Positions 1 through 6,751 of a stretch of DNA of 17,829 nucleotides are shown one piece after another (the stretch's first letter is position 1; each line of letters starts with the position of its first letter). The position numbers and the translations under genes were made by a program. The notes under the pieces were generated by a model that saw only the letters and a program-made list of their open reading frames with translations, was not told the origin of the DNA and did not search any database. The stretch is from an uncultured Oscillospiraceae bacterium (GTDB lineage: Bacteria > Bacillota > Clostridia > Oscillospirales > Acutalibacteraceae): positions 1 through 17,829 of the forward strand of contig CAUFXR010000050.1 in the NCBI GenBank assembly GCA_959596515.1. Reading direction: 5' to 3'.

Positions 1-49
1 CCTTGTTCCACATCAACCGTCTGGCGGTATTTAACTAATCAACAAAATT

Positions 50-125
50 GTAAGGAGCTGTGGTTGGAACCTTTTTGGAACCATCTTGTAGTAGAAGGAT
101 GCAACCAATCCACAGCATCCCTTAC
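50..125. repeat. Imperfect long inverted repeat / structured leader
   Basis: Three blocks pair in order: 50-55 (GTAAGG) with 120-125 (CCTTAC), 57-63 (GCTGTGG) with 110-116 (CCACAGC), and 64-67 (TTGG) with 105-108 (CCAA). They leave a loop of about 37 bases that contains a smaller possible hairpin (83-87 with 95-100). No T-tract follows, so this is not an ordinary terminator. It could be the end of a mobile element, a structured RNA, or part of an upstream gene's 3' region. Positions 3-38 could encode the last residues of such a gene (ending AVFN, stop TAA 36-38), but too little is present to call it. Confidence 0.35.
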
Positions 126-220
126 AGTGTAGCATACAGTCCTTGGAGAGGGGCTTTAATAACTACTACTTTATAATACAAGGAAGCATACTAAGAAATA
201 TTTGTTTTACTTGAAAAAAC

Positions 221-250
221 TTGTGATTAACGAAAAGAACCATTTATATA
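221..250 (+). promoter_or_regulatory. Putative promoter of the AraC-family gene
   Basis: A TTGTGA hexamer at 221-226 lies 18 bases before TATATA at 245-250. The start site would fall about 20 bases before the ATG at 279. The surrounding DNA is AT-rich, so chance matches are likely. Confidence 0.3.
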
Positions 251-278
251 TACAAATTGTGGCGAAAGGAAGTAAAAA

Positions 279-1124
279 ATGGAACAGCAAGTAAAGTTAT
301 TTCAAAAGGATGGCGATCTCCCTTTCTCTGTTTATTTGTATGAAGAAGATATCCCAGGAACATGGCATTGCCATAAATATTTAGAATTAAACTACTGTAT
401 TGAGGGAAGCTGCTTAATTAAGGTAAACGGTGAAAGCTACGAGTGCCAATCTGGAGATTTTGTGATTATTCACACAATGGAAGGCCATAGCCTCTCGCGG
501 GCTCCGGGATGCAAACTTCTAGGGGTACAAATGGACCTTTCTGTTTTAGACGTACCCAATAGTGTTTTTTATGAGTCGCAGTATCTTCTTCCGTTTATCC
601 GTGGAAAAGTAAGTTATCAACAAAGGATTCGAACGCAAAAAGGTTCGATGTTGGAAAGTATTCTTTCTGAAATTCTGATTGAGTATCAAAAGAAACAACT
701 TGGATATGAGATGTATATCCGTGGTGGTATATTGCGGCTTTTTACCTACCTAATCAGAATCGGCGTAATAGAAATAGTTGACAAGGATGTTAATTTTCAA
801 GAAATGCACAGAATAAAACCGGTTATTGAGTACATGGAAAATAATATTGGAACGGAACTAAGCGTTGCAGAGGCTTCTAAAATTGCCTGTATGAGCTATT
901 ACCATTTTTGCCGACTGTTCAAAAGGGTAACAGGAAAGACTTTTGTGGAATATCAAAATTTTATTCGTATTAAACAGGCGGAAAAATTATTGATTACTAC
1001 AGATTCTACCATTTTAGAGATAGCTTTTAAAACTGGCTTCGGTTCAGTGGCATATTTCACTAGAGTTTTTAAAAGAGAGATTGGTGAAACACCTGCTCAT
1101 TATCGTAAAAAAATGAAAATATAG
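279..1124 (+). CDS. AraC-family transcriptional regulator with N-terminal cupin
   Basis: This 281-residue protein has the usual AraC/XylS sugar-sensor layout. The N-terminal cupin-like ligand domain (about 15-110) carries histidine and acidic residues around WHCHKYLE (29-36) and H70. The C-terminal double helix-turn-helix domain (about 178-278) has HTH1 around 195-215 and HTH2 around 244-266, followed by the conserved GETPAHYRK signature. The ATG at 279 is preceded by AAAGGAAG at good spacing. The gene ends with its own terminator and lies directly upstream of a sugar ABC cassette read in the same direction. It is therefore most likely the ligand-responsive activator of that cassette. The inducer cannot be read from the sequence. 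Family assignment is firm; the target operon is an inference from position. Confidence 0.93.
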   Translation: MEQQVKLFQKDGDLPFSVYLYEEDIPGTWHCHKYLELNYCIEGSCLIKVNGESYECQSGDFVIIHTMEGHSLSRAPGCKLLGVQMDLSVLDVPNSVFYESQYLLPFIRGKVSYQQRIRTQKGSMLESILSEILIEYQKKQLGYEMYIRGGILRLFTYLIRIGVIEIVDKDVNFQEMHRIKPVIEYMENNIGTELSVAEASKIACMSYYHFCRLFKRVTGKTFVEYQNFIRIKQAEKLLITTDSTILEIAFKTGFGSVAYFTRVFKREIGETPAHYRKKMKI

Positions 1125-1127
1125 CAA

Positions 1128-1164
1128 AACCGTATAAAAATTTGTTTTATTTGGTTATTTTTTT
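1128..1164 (+). terminator. Rho-independent terminator of the araC-type gene
   Basis: AACC (1128-1131) and ATAAAA (1134-1139) pair with TTTTAT (1145-1150) and GGTT (1153-1156). There is a 2x2 internal mismatch and a five-base loop, and seven Ts follow at 1158-1164. The stem is AT-rich and of moderate strength. It separates the regulator's transcript from the sugar operon. Confidence 0.6.
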
Positions 1165-1178
1165 GTTCCTTCATTTTG

Positions 1179-1184
1179 TATAAT
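1179..1184 (+). promoter_or_regulatory. -10 element of the sugar ABC operon promoter
   Basis: A perfect TATAAT lies 84 bases before the GTG start at 1269. No good -35 hexamer sits 16-18 bases upstream: 1156-1161 reads TATTTT. A good -10 with a poor -35 is typical of a promoter that needs an activator, consistent with the AraC-family gene next door. Confidence 0.5.
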
Positions 1185-1188
1185 TAGT

Positions 1189-1206
1189 ATAAATCAATTG
1201 ATTTAT
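1189..1206. promoter_or_regulatory. 18-bp perfect palindrome, candidate operator
   Basis: ATAAATCAATTGATTTAT is an exact 18-bp palindrome starting five bases after the -10 hexamer, so it overlaps or abuts the predicted transcription start. A regulator bound here would block initiation. The cognate protein is unknown. Confidence 0.5.
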
Positions 1207-1217
1207 TAGCGCTAATA
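1204..1217. promoter_or_regulatory. 14-bp perfect palindrome, LacI-type candidate operator
   Basis: TATTAGCGCTAATA is an exact palindrome that overlaps the preceding 18-bp palindrome by three bases. The central CG within TTAGCGCTAA resembles operators of LacI/GalR-family sugar repressors. It does not fit a CcpA cre site well, because the flanking TG/CA bases are missing. It lies in the predicted 5' leader of the sugar operon. No LacI-family gene is in the window. Confidence 0.5.
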
Positions 1218-1268
1218 TTCAGTTGTTTTTGTGTGCGGCATTTTACTCAAATTGAAGGAGGAATTATT

Positions 1269-2585
1269 GTGAGTGTAAAAAGAGTTCTGGCGGGAATCCT
1301 CTGCGCTACAATGGTGTTGTCTGTGGCGTTTACCGGTTGCAGCAATAATCAGGGGACATCTTCCGCTACATCATCTGGAGGAGATTCTTCTGCGGCTCCT
1401 GAAAGCGAAAACACAGAAGGTGAAGCAGTTACTTTACAGATGATTCTTGACGCTGATACGGTAGGAATTGTGGAACCAGCAAGGGACATTCTGGAAGAAC
1501 AGACCGGAATTAAAATGGAGCTGATTACACAAAGCTATGATCAATCGTATAATAAAATCATGACCAGCGTTATGGGTGGAACACCTATTGATATCATTAT
1601 CTGCGATAGCCCATGGACGGCTGAGTTCGCGTCTAAGGGAATTATCATCCCCATTGATGATTATGTCTCTGATGACTTAAAGAGTGATATTTTCCCCGCT
1701 TATTTAGACCAGGTTACTTATGAAGGAAAAATGTATGCTATGCCGATGACTGGTCAAGCTAAGTGGCTTTACTACAACAAAGATATGCTGGCCGAAGCGG
1801 GCTATGACAATCCTCCTAAGACATGGGATGAATTGTTTGAGATGGGCGACAAAATGGTCGAGATGGGCCTTTGCAAATATGATATTGCTTGGGCCGCAAT
1901 CCAGGCCGAGGGTCTAGTGTGCGACTGGGTGGTAGTTACCGAAGCTTCCGGTGCTCATTTGCAAGATGATTCCGGCAACTGGACTTTCAATACGGAAGAT
2001 GCTGCCAGAGGATTGAACTTGATCGTTGATTCCCTTAAAGATGGACGTGCTGATCCTGGTTCCATCAATTACAGCGACCGTGAGGTATTGGATCCTTTCA
2101 TGGCTGGTGATATCCCCTTCGTTCTGAACTGGGCATTTGCTTATGCTATGGCTACAGATCCTGAAACTTCTAAAATTACCGACAGTGTGGCTGTTGGTCT
2201 AGTTCCTTACAACAAAGAAGGCGTAACCAGTGCGACTGCTACCGGTGGTGGTGGATTTGCGATTGCCTCTACCTCTCAGCACCCGGATGAGGCCTATAAG
2301 TTCCTGGAGATCGTCAATACGAAAGAATGTATCATGATTACCTCTGATACTGCCTCTAATGTTCCTCCAATCGCTTCTATTTTTGAAGATGAAGATTTCA
2401 AAGCCCAATATCCTATGTTTCTTGATCTTTATGATCAGTTGCAATATGGCGTAGCTCGTCCGGTTTTGACCAACTACAGTGAATGGTCCAATAAGATGCA
2501 GCTTGGTTTGCACGAAGCCATATCCGGCGCTAAAGACGTTGAGACCGTTCTGAATGAGTTGACTGAGCAGTCTGCTGGATATTAA
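1269..2585 (+). CDS. ABC transporter sugar-binding lipoprotein (family 1)
   Basis: This is the extracellular solute-binding component of a sugar importer, predicted to be anchored to the membrane by a lipid. I chose the GTG at 1269 because AAGGAGG (1255-1261) lies seven bases upstream. A further in-frame GTG at 1233 would add 12 residues and has no such site. From 1269 the protein is 438 residues. It has a basic N-terminus, a hydrophobic stretch and the lipobox FTGC (Cys24), then a Ser/Gly/Glu-rich spacer to about residue 55. The mature part has features typical of family 1 sugar-binding proteins, such as LYYNKDMLAEAGYDNPPKTWDEL and a late TGGGGFAI segment. It heads a cassette with two permeases. 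The substrate is unknown, probably an oligosaccharide, glycoside or cyclitol. Confidence 0.92.
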   Translation: MSVKRVLAGILCATMVLSVAFTGCSNNQGTSSATSSGGDSSAAPESENTEGEAVTLQMILDADTVGIVEPARDILEEQTGIKMELITQSYDQSYNKIMTSVMGGTPIDIIICDSPWTAEFASKGIIIPIDDYVSDDLKSDIFPAYLDQVTYEGKMYAMPMTGQAKWLYYNKDMLAEAGYDNPPKTWDELFEMGDKMVEMGLCKYDIAWAAIQAEGLVCDWVVVTEASGAHLQDDSGNWTFNTEDAARGLNLIVDSLKDGRADPGSINYSDREVLDPFMAGDIPFVLNWAFAYAMATDPETSKITDSVAVGLVPYNKEGVTSATATGGGGFAIASTSQHPDEAYKFLEIVNTKECIMITSDTASNVPPIASIFEDEDFKAQYPMFLDLYDQLQYGVARPVLTNYSEWSNKMQLGLHEAISGAKDVETVLNELTEQSAGY

Positions 2586-2612
2586 GGCAAACTTTTCATA
2601 CCGATTATATTG

Positions 2613-2642
2613 AGTTATATCAAGTTATATAAAGTTGTTTTG
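2613..2642 (+). repeat. Three degenerate 10-bp tandem repeats
   Basis: AGTTATATCA (2613-2622), AGTTATATAA (2623-2632) and AGTTGTTTTG (2633-2642) follow one another at exactly one helical turn. They lie just after the binding-protein stop codon and before a strong hairpin. The function is unknown. Confidence 0.5.
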
Positions 2643-2653
2643 TAATGACCTCG

Positions 2654-2688
2654 ATCGGTCCGGCTGCCCTCAAAGGCGCCGGGCCGAT
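2654..2688 (+). promoter_or_regulatory. Intercistronic GC-rich hairpin
   Basis: ATCGGTCCGGC (2654-2664) pairs with GCCGGGCCGAT (2678-2688), with one G-T pair. The stem continues through GCC/GGC around a six-base loop with one bulged T. The 3' side is ATTATTAAGG rather than a T-run, so it is more likely an RNA-stability or partial-attenuation element than a full terminator. Such hairpins after binding-protein genes commonly keep the binding protein in excess over the permeases. That role is inferred here. Confidence 0.65.
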
Positions 2689-2719
2689 TATTAAGGATTA
2701 ATTAAACAGGGGGGGTTGT

Positions 2720-3634
2720 ATGAGCCATACAAACACGCCAAAAAAGATGCGGAAACAGTGGTCTGAGGCTAGAATGGGCAAGGTGATGGTGGCGCCATCA
2801 CTGCTTTTGATTTTTGCACTGGCGATTTATCCGCTTATTTATACATTGTTTATTAGTTTTACTGAATTAAACATGGTAACTGGGGAAACACAGCCGAAAG
2901 GACTCGAAAATTACATACAGGCTTTGACGTCAGGAGAATTTTGGAATTCAATTTGGGTCACTTTGGTTTTTACCTTTTTATCGCTGATCATTCAGCTGCC
3001 GTTAGGTATTTTAGTAGCGTTGCTTTTAAATCAAGAATTTAAGGGTAGATGGTTACTTCGTTCGATTGTACTAATCCCTTGGGCGGTACCGACTTTAGTG
3101 AATTCCACTTTGTGGAATTGGATTTTTAATACGCAATATGGTGCGGTAAATCGACTGTTAGTGCAGTTTCATTTGATGGACCCCAATAGTCCGATCGTAT
3201 GGTTTGATACACCAGCGAAAGCCATGGGTGTAATCGTTTTCGCGGACACCTGGAGGATGCTGCCGCTTTATGTTTTGATGTTTTTGGCAAGTTTACAGAC
3301 GATACCGAAATCTCAACTGGAGGCTGCAACATTAGATGGCGCAGGCGTATTCTCAAGATTTGTTCATGTAATATTCCCGTTGATTAAACCAATGCTTTTG
3401 GTTGTTTTGGTAATTCGTACCATGCAGGCCCTGAAGGTGTTCGACATCATTTATATGTTAACCCGTGGCGGTCCGGCAAACGGTACCATGGTAATCAGTT
3501 TCTATATTTATAATCAGAGTTTTGCCTTTATGCATTTTAGTTATGGTGCTGCTTTGGCCATGATAGTGGCTGTGATTTCAACGATAATCACAGTTCTATA
3601 TGTCAAAGTGCTAAAGACAGACGATATTTATTAA
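2720..3634 (+). CDS. Sugar ABC transporter permease, MalF/UgpA type
   Basis: This 304-residue integral membrane protein is the first of two permease subunits. About six hydrophobic segments are visible, around 22-44, 78-103, 113-136, 167-192, 222-240 and 272-295. The cytoplasmic EAA loop that contacts the ATPase is at about 201-220 (EAATLDGAGVFSRFVHVIFP). A later MLTRGGPANGT segment is typical of MalF-like sugar permeases. The ATG at 2720 is preceded by an unusual run of seven Gs (2709-2715) acting as the ribosome binding site. The gene lies after the intercistronic hairpin and 16 bases before the second permease. No ATP-binding subunit is encoded in the cassette, so a shared MsiK/UgpC-type ATPase elsewhere is presumably used. 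Confidence 0.94.
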   Translation: MSHTNTPKKMRKQWSEARMGKVMVAPSLLLIFALAIYPLIYTLFISFTELNMVTGETQPKGLENYIQALTSGEFWNSIWVTLVFTFLSLIIQLPLGILVALLLNQEFKGRWLLRSIVLIPWAVPTLVNSTLWNWIFNTQYGAVNRLLVQFHLMDPNSPIVWFDTPAKAMGVIVFADTWRMLPLYVLMFLASLQTIPKSQLEAATLDGAGVFSRFVHVIFPLIKPMLLVVLVIRTMQALKVFDIIYMLTRGGPANGTMVISFYIYNQSFAFMHFSYGAALAMIVAVISTIITVLYVKVLKTDDIY

Positions 3635-3650
3635 GGAGGGGAGCGATCTT

Positions 3651-4517
3651 ATGAAATCTAGAACTGTGAAACATATCATAAGTCGAATCGGAATTTATTT
3701 AGCAGCGATCGTTGTCCTTCTGTGGACCGTTCTTCCTATTTTGTGGATGTTTATTTCCAGTATTACACCGACTGCCGATTTATTGACGATCGATGGGAAA
3801 TGGTTCTCTCAAAACATCAATTTTGACCGCTATATTTCGATTTTTTCGCAAACGGGCGATGTAACCGAAACCGGTGGATTGTTCATTAACGCTTTAAAGA
3901 ACAGCGCCATTGTTTCCGCTATCACTGTTCTTTTAGGTATTCTTTTTGGTGGAATTTCCGCTTATGCATTTGCCAGATTACGTTTTCGTTTTAAGAATAC
4001 GCTTCTTATGGCGACGATGTTCTTCCAATTATTGCCTTCTATTACTCTGGTAATTCCGCTTTATGTAATTGCTAAGAATATCGGAATGATCGATAAGCCT
4101 ATTTTCTTAGTGGTTTTGTATATGTCTTTTATTCTTCCATATGTCATTTGGGTACTTAACGGCTATTATAAAACGATTCCAAGTGATCTGGAGCAAGCCG
4201 CTATGATTGACGGTTGTAATTGGTTTTCAGCGTATTGGAAAATTGTATTGCCCTTATCCACACCGGGTTTAGTATCGGTTGGAGCGTTGTCGTTCTTAAT
4301 GTGCTGGGATGAGTTCATGTACGCATTGATTTTTATGACGTCGCTTTCCAGCAAAACCATGCCGGTGGCCATTTCGGAGTTTAGCACTCGGTTCGGTATC
4401 GACTACGGCATGGTTTCTACCGCAGGATGCATCGCTACCGTACTTCCAATGGTTTTGGCTGTAGTTTTCCAAAGATATATTGTGGCAGGTTTAACGTCTG
4501 GCGGCGTTAAGGATTAA
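3651..4517 (+). CDS. Sugar ABC transporter permease, MalG/UgpE type
   Basis: This 288-residue protein is the second membrane subunit of the importer. It has an N-terminal membrane segment at about 11-36, further segments around 82-108, 117-141, 150-170, 205-228 and 258-278, and the EAA-type loop at about 180-200 (LEQAAMIDGCNWFSAYWKIV). A WDEFMYAL motif (219-226) is characteristic of the MalG-like half of carbohydrate permease pairs. The start follows GGAGGGGAG closely. Its position 16 bases after the first permease indicates one transcript, and the two should form the heterodimeric channel served by the lipoprotein upstream. Confidence 0.94.
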   Translation: MKSRTVKHIISRIGIYLAAIVVLLWTVLPILWMFISSITPTADLLTIDGKWFSQNINFDRYISIFSQTGDVTETGGLFINALKNSAIVSAITVLLGILFGGISAYAFARLRFRFKNTLLMATMFFQLLPSITLVIPLYVIAKNIGMIDKPIFLVVLYMSFILPYVIWVLNGYYKTIPSDLEQAAMIDGCNWFSAYWKIVLPLSTPGLVSVGALSFLMCWDEFMYALIFMTSLSSKTMPVAISEFSTRFGIDYGMVSTAGCIATVLPMVLAVVFQRYIVAGLTSGGVKD

Positions 4518-4549
4518 TAAACCTAGAATTAGCTTGAGGAGGCATATTT

Positions 4550-5488
4550 ATGAAAATTGGCTCGGCAGTATGGAATTTTACTCATCCCCATTATAATCCG
4601 CCTTATGAAGAGGCGATTAAAAAGGTGGGAAGTTTAGGCGTCGATGGTATTGAGATGATCGCCTATACGGATGAAGACCTTCATAATTATTATACTGATG
4701 AGCACTGCAAAGACTTGAAAAGCATGATCAATGGATATGGCATGGAAGTATCTGAGTTCGTCCTTTACGCTTATGCGGCGATTGGCCTCTTAGATCCGAA
4801 CGAAAAGGAAAGAGAGAAAGCGCTGGACTATTTCCGCCGTGGTATTGAAGTTGCGAAGATCCTTGGCACTGATACGATCAATATTGTATCGAACTGGCCG
4901 GATGAGTTTAAGTGTCCTATCGATTATCTTCCATATTATATTCATCCGATTATGTGCGGTTCGCATGCTCATGACAGCAAACTGACAATCGATATTCCTG
5001 ATAGCTTTGACGCCACCGCTACTTGGGACCTCTATTTGGATTCTCTGGCAAAGATTGTGAAAATGTGCGAAGAAACCAATATGAAGTTTGCCTTAGAAGG
5101 TCATGCCAATGTTATTGTGGGTACCACAGACGCTTTACTACGTGCTTTCGACTGGATTAAAAGTGACGCCTTTGGTACAAATTTTGATACCGCTTGGCAG
5201 CTGATACAGAGAGAGTATCTGCCGTGGTCTATCCTCAAGCTGGGGAAAAAGATTTTCCATGTACATATGCGGGATGGAGACGGTTTTGCCCTTTATCAAA
5301 AAGCAGTCGGTCAAGGTATCATCGATTGGCCAGAAGTTGTAAAAGCTTTGAAAAAGGTCGGATTTGACGGCTATCTCTCTTTGGAGTTAGGTGGATTTGA
5401 AGACGAGATTGGAATCAGACACGCTAAAGAATCTATTGAGTATATCAAGAAGATTTTAATCGCAGAGAACGTTTATACCGGCAGATAA
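4550..5488 (+). CDS. Sugar isomerase/epimerase, xylose-isomerase-like TIM barrel
   Basis: This 312-residue protein belongs to the AP-endonuclease-2/xylose-isomerase-like TIM-barrel family (IolE, IolI, tagatose epimerase, DgpC-type relatives). Candidate metal ligands sit at the ends of the expected strands: E183 in FALEGH, D213 in NFDTAW, H239 in HVHMRDGDG and E279 in LSLELGGFED. An earlier IEM segment (E35) fits the first barrel strands. The start at 4550 follows TGAGGAGGC. The protein lacks a signal peptide, so it should act in the cytoplasm on the imported substrate or on the keto form made by the dehydrogenase just downstream. The exact reaction (isomerisation, epimerisation, dehydration or beta-elimination) cannot be told from sequence. 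Confidence 0.9.
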   Translation: MKIGSAVWNFTHPHYNPPYEEAIKKVGSLGVDGIEMIAYTDEDLHNYYTDEHCKDLKSMINGYGMEVSEFVLYAYAAIGLLDPNEKEREKALDYFRRGIEVAKILGTDTINIVSNWPDEFKCPIDYLPYYIHPIMCGSHAHDSKLTIDIPDSFDATATWDLYLDSLAKIVKMCEETNMKFALEGHANVIVGTTDALLRAFDWIKSDAFGTNFDTAWQLIQREYLPWSILKLGKKIFHVHMRDGDGFALYQKAVGQGIIDWPEVVKALKKVGFDGYLSLELGGFEDEIGIRHAKESIEYIKKILIAENVYTGR

Positions 5489-5545
5489 ATTTTTAAAAAT
5501 TATAGTATTAAAGTCAATCATTATTTAGAAAAGAGGTAGTATTCA

Positions 5546-6631
5546 ATGAGTAAAATTCGTTTTGGTCTAGTTGGTTGTGGAGACATCGCTCATATCCGTT
5601 ATTTTTACAGCATTCCGCATTTTGAGGAAATTGAACTGGTAGGGCTTTATGATATGAATAAGCCTTTTCTAGAAAAAACAGCCGATGAGTTAGGGGTAAA
5701 GGCTTTCGAATCTTATGAAGAAATGTTAGACGATCCTACGATTCAGGCTATTATTGTTACAACATACCATCCGAGCCATACACCTTTGGCAATTCAAGCA
5801 CTGAAAGCGGGTAAGCACGTGATTTCTGAGAAACCCGTGTCTGTTTCTATTGAACAAGCGAAAGAATTAAAGCAAGCGGCCGCAGAGACGGATAAAATTT
5901 TCATGGCAATGCCTAACGATGCTTATCCCCAAATCGAAAAGGTAAAACAGCTGATCCAGGATGGTGTTATTGGCAATGTCTGTGCGATCGATTGCGTCTT
6001 CGCGCATCATGGTCCTTTACATGCTCCGTGGTTCTTTGACAGCAAAAAAGCGAAATGGGGCGTATTAGCTGATCTGGGTGTGTATTCTATCAGTACCCTT
6101 TCTTACCTTTTTGGACCGATTTCTCGTGTGTATGGCGAAACTCGGTGCTTTGAAAAGAGAAGAGTATCTGATGCTGGGGAAGAGTTCATTCCCAGTGTAG
6201 AAGATAATGTCGCTGCCACTTTTGTGTGGGATGATGGCAAAGTAGCCACAATGCGTTCCAACTGGTGCACAGGCGTACATAAGTCTCATGGCCTCTGGAG
6301 ATTTGGATTCGAAGGTTCTGAGGGAATGATTCATTTGGATATGGCCCGTGAGGATCATCCGGTTATTGTGGTATCTCCTAACAAAGAGATTCCTGGCGCT
6401 GAAAAGATTAACTTTATGGGACAGGATTACTGCTATAGCATCAAATTTGAAGGAAATACTGATGTTAATGACAGTGTATTGGCTCTCTTCCTTGACGCTA
6501 TTAAGAACAACAGAAAGTTCCCGGATAACGGTTGCTCTATTGTCCGTCAGAATCATGTTATTGAGATCATCGATCGTATTTATGAGTCTTCTCGCACTGG
6601 CAAGGCTTATGAAATCCAGTCTAAGTTTTAA
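5546..6631 (+). CDS. Gfo/Idh/MocA-family oxidoreductase
   Basis: This 361-residue NAD(P)-dependent dehydrogenase acts on sugars or cyclitols. The N-terminal Rossmann fold has the dinucleotide motif GLVGCGDIA (8-16), an acidic residue at the end of the second strand (LYDMN), and the EKP motif at 95-97 with the presumed catalytic Lys96. The C-terminal domain begins near 125 and includes LADLGVY (174-180), which corresponds to the conserved DxGxH region with Tyr in place of His, a common variant. The start follows AAAGAGGT at good spacing. As the last gene before a strong terminator, it probably oxidises a hydroxyl of the imported sugar, in sequence with the TIM-barrel protein. Keto-sugar, inositol or C-/O-glycoside routes use this same pair. 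Confidence 0.92.
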   Translation: MSKIRFGLVGCGDIAHIRYFYSIPHFEEIELVGLYDMNKPFLEKTADELGVKAFESYEEMLDDPTIQAIIVTTYHPSHTPLAIQALKAGKHVISEKPVSVSIEQAKELKQAAAETDKIFMAMPNDAYPQIEKVKQLIQDGVIGNVCAIDCVFAHHGPLHAPWFFDSKKAKWGVLADLGVYSISTLSYLFGPISRVYGETRCFEKRRVSDAGEEFIPSVEDNVAATFVWDDGKVATMRSNWCTGVHKSHGLWRFGFEGSEGMIHLDMAREDHPVIVVSPNKEIPGAEKINFMGQDYCYSIKFEGNTDVNDSVLALFLDAIKNNRKFPDNGCSIVRQNHVIEIIDRIYESSRTGKAYEIQSKF

Positions 6632-6673
6632 TTAGCCTCGCCTAGATTTTATCCTGAATTTTATATTGATGAG

Positions 6674-6715
6674 GACTGCCCGTCTATTATATTAGGCGGG
6701 CAGTCTTTATTTATT
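6674..6715 (+). terminator. Terminator of the sugar operon
   Basis: GACTGCCCGTC (6674-6684) pairs with GGCGGGCAGTC (6695-6705), with one G-T pair and a ten-base loop. TTTATTTATT follows. This is a strong rho-independent terminator 42 bases after the dehydrogenase stop codon. Confidence 0.9.
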
Positions 6716-6719
6716 GGCC

Positions 6720-6751
6720 GTTGATTACAGAGAATGTTGATTACGGAGAAT
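6720..6751 (+). repeat. 16-bp tandem duplication
   Basis: GTTGATTACAGAGAAT (6720-6735) is followed at once by GTTGATTACGGAGAAT (6736-6751), with one mismatch. It lies just beyond the operon terminator at the start of the gene-poor region. Confidence 0.7.

Noticed and set aside
3..38. Possible C-terminal end of an upstream gene (LFHINRLAVFN, stop TAA)
   Set aside because: Only 11 codons are present, and another frame is open as far as the TAG at 130-132, so the true reading frame cannot be decided from this window.
6065..6556. 163-codon open frame on the minus strand opposite the Gfo/Idh/MocA gene
   Set aside because: It lies wholly inside a well-supported gene, has no ribosome binding site or known motif, and is explained by codon bias of the opposite strand.
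6348..6635. 95-codon open frame on the plus strand within the end of the dehydrogenase gene
   Set aside because: It is a shifted frame of a conserved gene, with no own ribosome binding site.
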